A model generated the notes under the pieces. It was not told the origin of the DNA, did no database searches, and saw nothing but the letters and a program-made list of their open reading frames with translations. The position numbers were made by a program, and so were the translations under genes. Shown piece after piece: positions 14,222 to 18,060 of a DNA stretch of 18,060 nt (position 1 is the first letter of the stretch; the number at the start of each line of letters is the position of its first letter). Origin of the DNA: QALR01 sp964466625 (GTDB lineage: Bacteria > Bacillota > Clostridia > Oscillospirales > CAG-272); contig CAYXQF010000039.1 in assembly GCA_964466625.1 (NCBI GenBank), positions 1 through 18,060 of the forward strand. Reading direction: 5' to 3'.

Positions 14222-14737
14222 TCAATAAAATTCGTCATCTTCGTCAATTTTTTCGGCGATGACGCGAAGGATTTCCGCCTCCATTTTCGTATCCGGTTGA
14301 AAAACGATCTCCGCAAGCTCACCGTTAAACTGAAAAAGATAGGACCTGCTGTCTTGAGGGAAAAGAACTTGACAATAATTATATCGGATCTTGACTCTGC
14401 CGTATTTTTTTGCGAAAGCTTCTTTTTCTTCTTTTGTCTTGGGCGTTTTCACAAGAGCCTTTGCCGTGCGCATGGAAATGTTGCAGGCATACATGGCTTT
14501 TTGTCCCGTTTGTTTACGAACGATGAAATTGCCGTCCTCGATGATATACGTATACGTTGTGAAGCTATAGCGGAACATCAGCTCAAAGCTGAGAACGTAA
14601 AAGATCAGTGCGATCACCTCAAAGATCACTTGATACGGCACGTCAAGAAACAGCGTGGCGATCAAAAGACAGCCGATGATCATGCACGCAAACGAAAAGC
14701 ATTTCGCCGTTTTGTTTTTGGGTGGGGTAAATTTCAT
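14222..14737 (-). CDS. Unknown protein with two N-terminal membrane segments
   Basis: The 171-residue product starts MKFTPPKNKTAK. It has two hydrophobic segments at about residues 12-32 (FSFACMIIGCLLIATLFL) and 36-54 (VIFEVIALIFYVLSFELMF), then a hydrophilic domain with strand-like patterns (YTYIIEDGNFIVRKQTGQK, SYLFQFNGELAEIVFQP) and a very acidic end, DEDDEFY. The domain is probably cytoplasmic. Two adjacent ATGs (14740 and 14737) follow a GGAGG at 4 and 7 bases, and I prefer 14737. A longer frame from 14770 has no ribosome binding site. I do not recognise the family. It resembles small clostridial two-TM proteins of unknown function, possibly the DUF6106 type, but that is a guess. It diverges from the three-gene cluster to its right. 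Confidence 0.75.
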   Translation of the reverse strand: MKFTPPKNKTAKCFSFACMIIGCLLIATLFLDVPYQVIFEVIALIFYVLSFELMFRYSFTTYTYIIEDGNFIVRKQTGQKAMYACNISMRTAKALVKTPKTKEEKEAFAKKYGRVKIRYNYCQVLFPQDSRSYLFQFNGELAEIVFQPDTKMEAEILRVIAEKIDEDDEFY

Positions 14738-14820
14738 CATCAATCCTCCGATCAAAAATTGATTTTTCATAAAAATTGAAAAAAAGTGGCAAAAGAAAAA
14801 TTTGCCGCATAGAATGGGTT

Positions 14821-14865
14821 TGAGAAGGGTGTTCTCACCCGAAATTTCATCGAAACGATGTTTTT
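14821..14865 (+). promoter_or_regulatory. Leader of the three-gene cluster with competing hairpins
   Basis: TGAGAA (14821-14826) can pair with TTCTCA (14832-14837), while GGGTG (14827-14831) can pair with CACCC (14836-14840). The two stems share bases and exclude each other. Just downstream CATCG-AAA-CGATG (14848-14860) is followed by TTTTT, a minimal terminator-like shape, and then the GGAGG (14872-14876). This resembles an attenuator, but all stems are only 5-6 bp and no ligand or leader peptide is evident. Confidence 0.35.
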
Positions 14866-14881
14866 ACTTTTGGAGGTCACT

Positions 14882-15136
14882 ATGGAAATCAATCAAAATA
14901 TGTTAAATTCTCTGCTCTCTCTTTCCGATGCTGAGCTGCAGGAAAAAATGCGCATGATCGCTCTCGCACTCGGACTGAACCCGATGATCGTCACGATGCA
15001 GACGTCAAACGTCACAAAACTGCGCGGCACGCTGGAAAATACGAGCGTTGATGAGTTGAACCGCATGCTCGGCGGCATCGAAAGCGCAGAAGCTTCGGAA
15101 ATTCTCAAAGCCATCGAACAAGAAAAGAACCGCTAA
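14882..15136 (+). CDS. Small helical protein of unknown function (84 aa)
   Basis: The ATG at 14882 follows GGAGG at 5 bases; an in-frame ATG at 14858 has no site. The 84-residue product is predicted fully helical, with leucine-spaced segments SLLSLSDAELQEKMRMIALALG (about 10-31) and SVDELNRMLGGIESAEASEILKAIEQ (about 55-80). The two halves look like weak internal repeats of a DAEL/VDEL pattern. There is no signal peptide, membrane segment or metal motif. It leads a cluster of three closely spaced plus-strand genes. I do not recognise it by name. Small helical proteins of this style are common in Clostridia and lack assigned function. Confidence 0.8.
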   Translation: MEINQNMLNSLLSLSDAELQEKMRMIALALGLNPMIVTMQTSNVTKLRGTLENTSVDELNRMLGGIESAEASEILKAIEQEKNR

Positions 15137-15171
15137 AGCAAGCCGAGATCAGCGAAGAAAGGAGCCGAGAG

Positions 15172-15537
15172 ATGAACAATGATTTCAGCGACAAGCTAAA
15201 CAGTCTGCTCCAAAATCCGGACATGATGGCACAGATCAAAGCGCTGGCAGACACCATGACACAAAACGGAGAAAAAAACGGCCCGTCCGCACCGACAAAT
15301 GCCGCGCCAAGCGCGGAATCTGAAGAAGCAGCGCTTGCCACTCTGCAAGCGGAACAAGCGCTGACACTTGGCGGCGGATTTCTTTCTCCCGCTTTTGAAC
15401 AAAATATCAAAAACACTTGCGCACTGCTGCAAGCATTGAAGCCTTTTCTCGACGTACGTCGCCGCGAAAAGATCGACAAGGTGCTGAAAATGATGAATCT
15501 GGCACAGATGGCGGGGCGTTTCGGAAACTTCATATAA
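15172..15537 (+). CDS. Unknown protein with a linker and a LKPFL helical end (121 aa)
   Basis: The ATG at 15172 is preceded by AAAGGAG. The 121-residue protein has an N-terminal helix (FSDKLNSLLQNPDMMAQIKALADTM, about 5-29), a low-complexity linker rich in Asn, Ala, Pro, Ser and Glu (30-65), and a C-terminal helical part with ALLQALKPFLDVRRREKIDKVLKMMNLAQMAG (about 84-115). This N-helix, linker and LKPFL-plus-basic-helix layout resembles an uncharacterised protein type that I associate with sporulating Clostridia, but I cannot name a family. It lies 35 bases after the previous gene and 11 bases before the next, so all three belong to one operon. Confidence 0.8.
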   Translation: MNNDFSDKLNSLLQNPDMMAQIKALADTMTQNGEKNGPSAPTNAAPSAESEEAALATLQAEQALTLGGGFLSPAFEQNIKNTCALLQALKPFLDVRRREKIDKVLKMMNLAQMAGRFGNFI

Positions 15538-15548
15538 AGGAGGGCGCC

Positions 15549-15905
15549 ATGGATATTTACAGCAGAAGCTACGGCTCGATCGAAACCGAGCCCAAGGAAA
15601 GAACCATCTCCCTGCCACCCGATTACAACGGCAGTTTATACCGTGAACCGCCCATGCCCCGTCCCGAAGAAAATGACAAAACACCCGAAAAGCAGGAAAC
15701 GAAGCAAGCAGAAGAAAAAGAAGAAAAGCCACTCTGTGCGCCATTTTCGGAAAAAGAAAAAAACACGGGCGCTTTTCGGAGCATTCTGGAAAAAATCTCA
15801 GCAGAGGACTTGATCCTTTTCATCTTGATCCTTTCGATCTTACTCGGAGATGCCGATGATAACGGAACAGTCCTTGCCGTGATTCTTGCGATATTGCTCA
15901 CATAA
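15549..15905 (+). CDS. Unknown protein with hydrophobic C-terminus (118 aa)
   Basis: The ATG at 15549 follows AAGGAGGG at 5 bases. The 118-residue product has a proline-rich start with PPDYNGSLYREPPMPRP (about 23-39), a highly charged middle (Glu/Lys repeats, 40-75) and a very hydrophobic end: DLILFILILSILL (about 86-98), an acidic turn GDADDNGT, and VLAVILAILLT at the C-terminus. The tail could insert as a hairpin in the membrane with the charged part in the cytoplasm. A longer frame from 15417 overlaps the previous gene and has no ribosome binding site. The family is not recognised. It stops only 9 bases before the stop of the convergent gene, with no terminator visible in between. Confidence 0.8.
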   Translation: MDIYSRSYGSIETEPKERTISLPPDYNGSLYREPPMPRPEENDKTPEKQETKQAEEKEEKPLCAPFSEKEKNTGAFRSILEKISAEDLILFILILSILLGDADDNGTVLAVILAILLT

Positions 15906-15914
15906 AAACGCCGC

Positions 15915-16679
15915 TCAGTTCAGATAAAACATATAGTCTTGAAATACGAAAGAAAAATCCGAGCCGGTGAGAGTGACGTGCATCTGGATCCGCCCTTGAT
16001 AGCTGCGGATAAACCCCGTGATCACACCCGTGGTCATGTCGACGGAAACCTTTTCACGTATCTCGCCTTCATCGTATTCATAAATAATGGTGCAAATGCC
16101 GTCCTTTTCCACGTAAGTGCGTGTACGGTACACCTGGTTGGAAAGATCAGAAAAATCGGGGATCGGAGAAAACGTGTCATAGCCGTAATCCGCCGAAAGC
16201 ATATAGTAAACCGTGGAGGCATCGCGGTAGTTCATCACCTGTATGCGTTCACCATCACAAGTGACGCTCTGCACCACGCTGTCAAAAAAATCATAATAAT
16301 TGATCTTAAACCGATCGCCATAACGCCAGATCTCATAAGTACCCGCATCGGGCAAGGTCGGATCTGCCTCTGCGGTGGTGGACACCTCCACCTTGATATA
16401 GTAGCTATCCCTGAAGGGCGCTTCCCAAAAAAGCTTTTCCATAGACTGGTCATGCGACGGAGGAATATACACGTTTTCTTCCGCCGGTGTATAAACGGGG
16501 AAAGAAAGACCGTCTTGTGTTCCGAGGGAAACTTCCTCGTCCTGCGTTTTGGGAAGCGTGATCACACCCATGCGGTAAAGCCCGAATAGTGAAAGCGCAC
16601 AAACGCCCGAAAAAAGCAGCAAGACGGAAAGAATAGACAGCACGGTCAAAACATTTTTGTCAGTTTTCCGCGTCTTCAT
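15915..16679 (-). CDS. Membrane-anchored extracytoplasmic protein, possibly LolA-like
   Basis: The 254-residue protein has a basic start (MKTRKTDK), one membrane segment at about 9-33, a proline-containing linker, and then an outside domain rich in beta strands: YYIKVEVSTTAEAD, GTYEIWRYGDRFKINYYD, CDGERIQVMNYRDASTVYYM, ICTIIYEYDEGEIREKVSVDMTTGVITGF. The order of strands resembles LolA/LppX-like lipid-binding folds, which is my inference only. No lipobox follows the hydrophobic segment, so it should stay anchored. Its start lies inside the 3' end of the WecA-like gene (20-base overlap), with AAAGGAG about 11 bases upstream. The pairing suggests a role in the cell envelope. Confidence 0.8.
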   Translation of the reverse strand: MKTRKTDKNVLTVLSILSVLLLFSGVCALSLFGLYRMGVITLPKTQDEEVSLGTQDGLSFPVYTPAEENVYIPPSHDQSMEKLFWEAPFRDSYYIKVEVSTTAEADPTLPDAGTYEIWRYGDRFKINYYDFFDSVVQSVTCDGERIQVMNYRDASTVYYMLSADYGYDTFSPIPDFSDLSNQVYRTRTYVEKDGICTIIYEYDEGEIREKVSVDMTTGVITGFIRSYQGRIQMHVTLTGSDFSFVFQDYMFYLN

Positions 16680-17778
16680 GAATATCGCCGCTCCTTTCGC
16701 AGTTCTTTCTTTCGGGTGCCGTTACACATTCTTTTTTGATAAAAATTGCACGGCGGTGTTTTAAGATTTCCAGAAAAGCGATCGCCAGAACACCGAGGGA
16801 AACGGCGATCACCGGATATTTTGAAAAAATGACGGAAGCGATGCAAAAGACCGCCGTTGCCGCATAGATCGCCAGCACGGATTGCCATGCGGAAAGACCG
16901 CTGTCCAACAATTTATAGTGCAAATGCGTGCGATCCGCACGAAAAGGACTTTGCCCTTTGAAAAGACGGCGGAAAAACGCGATCACCGTATCCATGATCG
17001 GCAAAGCAAAGATCATTGCCGGCACCACGATGGAAAAAAGCGCTTGCGCCTTGAAAAGACCGAAAACGGAGATATACGCCATCGCATAGCCGATAAACAT
17101 CGCACCCGCGTCGCCCATAAAGATCGTGGCACGGTTGAGATTGAAGGGCAAAAAGCCAAGGATCGCGCCGCAAAGCGCCGCGGAGATAAACGCTGCGATG
17201 ACGTTGCCCATCAAAAGCGCCGTCAGCATGAGCGTCAAGGATTCCAGCGCTGTGACACCGCCCGCAAGACCGTCAAGTCCGTCGATCAGATTGACGGCGT
17301 TGATGATCAAAACGAGCCAAAGCACGGTAAAAGGAAGCGAAAAGATACCCAGCTCCACGACCTTACCAAAAAGAGTGATGTATTCGATCGTGCCGCCGAA
17401 ATACGCCGTCACACCGGAGATCACCACTTGGCAAAGAAGCTTCACCAGCGGACGCATGGAGATCATATCGTCGATCATGCCGACCAAGGTGATCGACATG
17501 CCTCCAATAACGAGGATCGCCACCGAACGCGGCACCGTTCCCGTGATATAAAGAGAGAGGATCAGCGCGGAGAGGATAAATCCCGCGAGAATAGCAAGCC
17601 CACCGAAATAGGCGACGGGCGTTTGATGCAGCTTTCGCTTTCCGTCCGGGATATCCATACAGCCGCAGAGCGCGGCAAGCTTTCTTGCGGCAGGAGAGAG
17701 AAGGAAGCTTCCCCCCATGCCGATCAGAATAGCAAAAAGGCAGAAGATATTATCTGCACGGAAAACCGTTTCAAGCAT
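16660..17778 (-). CDS. WecA/TagO-type undecaprenyl-phosphate sugar-1-phosphate transferase
   Basis: This 372-residue polytopic membrane protein belongs to the MraY/WecA glycosyltransferase-4 group, which moves a HexNAc-1-phosphate from UDP to undecaprenyl phosphate and so starts wall teichoic acid or polysaccharide synthesis. Visible motifs are IPDGKRKLHQTPVAYFGG (43-60), the metal-binding DD at 103-104, NLIDGLDGLAGG (163-174), FMGDAGA (220-226) and DRTHLHYKLLDSG (282-294). HLH in the last loop is typical of WecA/TagO rather than MraY. About ten hydrophobic segments are present. The C-terminus has an extra charged tail. It follows trpS by 22 bases, with only a weak ribosome binding site. Which polymer it starts cannot be told. 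Confidence 0.9.
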   Translation of the reverse strand: MLETVFRADNIFCLFAILIGMGGSFLLSPAARKLAALCGCMDIPDGKRKLHQTPVAYFGGLAILAGFILSALILSLYITGTVPRSVAILVIGGMSITLVGMIDDMISMRPLVKLLCQVVISGVTAYFGGTIEYITLFGKVVELGIFSLPFTVLWLVLIINAVNLIDGLDGLAGGVTALESLTLMLTALLMGNVIAAFISAALCGAILGFLPFNLNRATIFMGDAGAMFIGYAMAYISVFGLFKAQALFSIVVPAMIFALPIMDTVIAFFRRLFKGQSPFRADRTHLHYKLLDSGLSAWQSVLAIYAATAVFCIASVIFSKYPVIAVSLGVLAIAFLEILKHRRAIFIKKECVTAPERKNCERSGDIHEDAEN

Positions 17779-17800
17779 AAAAAATCAAGCTTTCTTTATC

Positions 17801-18060
17801 TTATTTTGCGAGGAAGCCCACTTTGCGGTAAACCTTGGAGAGCGTTTTGCGCGCGATATAAGAAGCCTTATCCGCATTTTCACGGAGAAGGTTTTCAAGA
17901 TAACCCTTGTCCGCCATAAGTCTTGCGTATTCTGCCTGAATGGGTGCAAGACCGTCTGCGCATGCTTCGCCAACGGCGATCTTGAAGTCACCGTAGCCGC
18001 GGCCTTCAAATTCCTTTTCGATCTCCTCAAAGGTCTTACCTGTGAAGCAGGAATAGATGG
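17801..18060 (-). CDS. trpS: Tryptophan--tRNA ligase, C-terminal part (continues beyond window)
   Basis: The minus-strand frame entering at 18060 encodes 86 residues to a TAA at 17803-17801. The residues IEKEFEGRGYGDFKIAVGEA, LAPIQAEYARLMADKGYLENLL and TLSKVYRKVGFLAK are the characteristic C-terminal helices of bacterial tryptophanyl-tRNA synthetase, which charges tRNA-Trp in the cytoplasm. The catalytic part with HIGH and KMSKS lies outside the window. Its short distance to the WecA-like gene suggests readthrough transcription. Confidence 0.88.
   Translation of the reverse strand, partial: IYSCFTGKTFEEIEKEFEGRGYGDFKIAVGEACADGLAPIQAEYARLMADKGYLENLLRENADKASYIARKTLSKVYRKVGFLAK

Noticed and set aside
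14788..14806. GGCAAA/TTTGCC inverted repeat followed on the minus strand by a T run, terminator-like
   Set aside because: The stem is only 6 bp with a 7-base loop in AT-rich sequence, and no minus-strand gene upstream needs a terminator there.
16882..17919. 345-codon open frame on the plus strand
   Set aside because: It is antisense to the WecA-like gene and trpS. The product is an unnatural mix of Arg, His, Asp and Lys with no fold pattern, and the minus strand encodes clear conserved motifs.

Overview
The window looks like chromosome from an anaerobic member of the Bacillota, class Clostridia, probably a gut organism related to the Oscillospiraceae/Ruminococcaceae. The basis is strong AGGAGG-type ribosome binding sites, TTGACA/TATAAT promoters, the nusB - TsaD-like - xseA - xseB - ispA operon, a clostridial-type large serine recombinase and glycan-related genes. 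The genus cannot be named from the sequence alone.

Layout. (1) Positions 1-2493 are the end of an integrated mobile element: the 3' end of an unidentified gene, a small Cro/C1-type repressor-like gene on the minus strand, a divergent promoter region with a perfect 7-bp inverted-repeat operator, a 59-residue unknown protein, and a 565-residue large serine recombinase. (2) Positions 2506-9196 form a plus-strand accessory and metabolic block: a membrane-anchored unknown protein, a SASA-family acetylesterase gene broken by one in-frame TAG, a TIM-barrel sugar isomerase/epimerase-like protein, type I asparaginase, a short-chain dehydrogenase, a PflX-like radical SAM protein, and a GH29 alpha-L-fucosidase with its own consensus promoter and a strong terminator. 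(3) Positions 9335-13657 are a minus-strand housekeeping operon (nusB, TsaD/Kae1-like paralogue, xseA, xseB, ispA, FlaR-like P-loop kinase), followed by a separately transcribed acpP and an unknown membrane protein. (4) Positions 14882-15905 are a plus-strand cluster of three small unknown proteins, the last with a hydrophobic C-terminus. (5) Positions 15915-18060 are a minus-strand operon: trpS (3' part only), a WecA/TagO-type phosphoglycosyl transferase, and a membrane-anchored protein that may have a LolA-like fold.

How the genes fit together. The SASA esterase (before its nonsense mutation), the epimerase-like protein and the intracellular fucosidase fit use of decorated host or plant glycans. 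Asparaginase, the SDR and the radical SAM protein are closely spaced but share no obvious pathway. The nusB operon joins transcription antitermination, DNA repair and isoprenoid precursor synthesis. The WecA-like enzyme would start an undecaprenyl-phosphate-linked cell-wall polymer.

The points most worth a second look are the TGG-to-TAG type interruption of the esterase behind a duplicated ribosome binding site, the repressor/operator/recombinase module whose last gene is joined to a membrane protein gene, the three-gene unknown cluster with a folded leader, and an 11-nt inverted repeat shared by two distant leaders. No CRISPR array, tRNA, rRNA or complete insertion sequence is visible. No gap between genes exceeds 300 bases.
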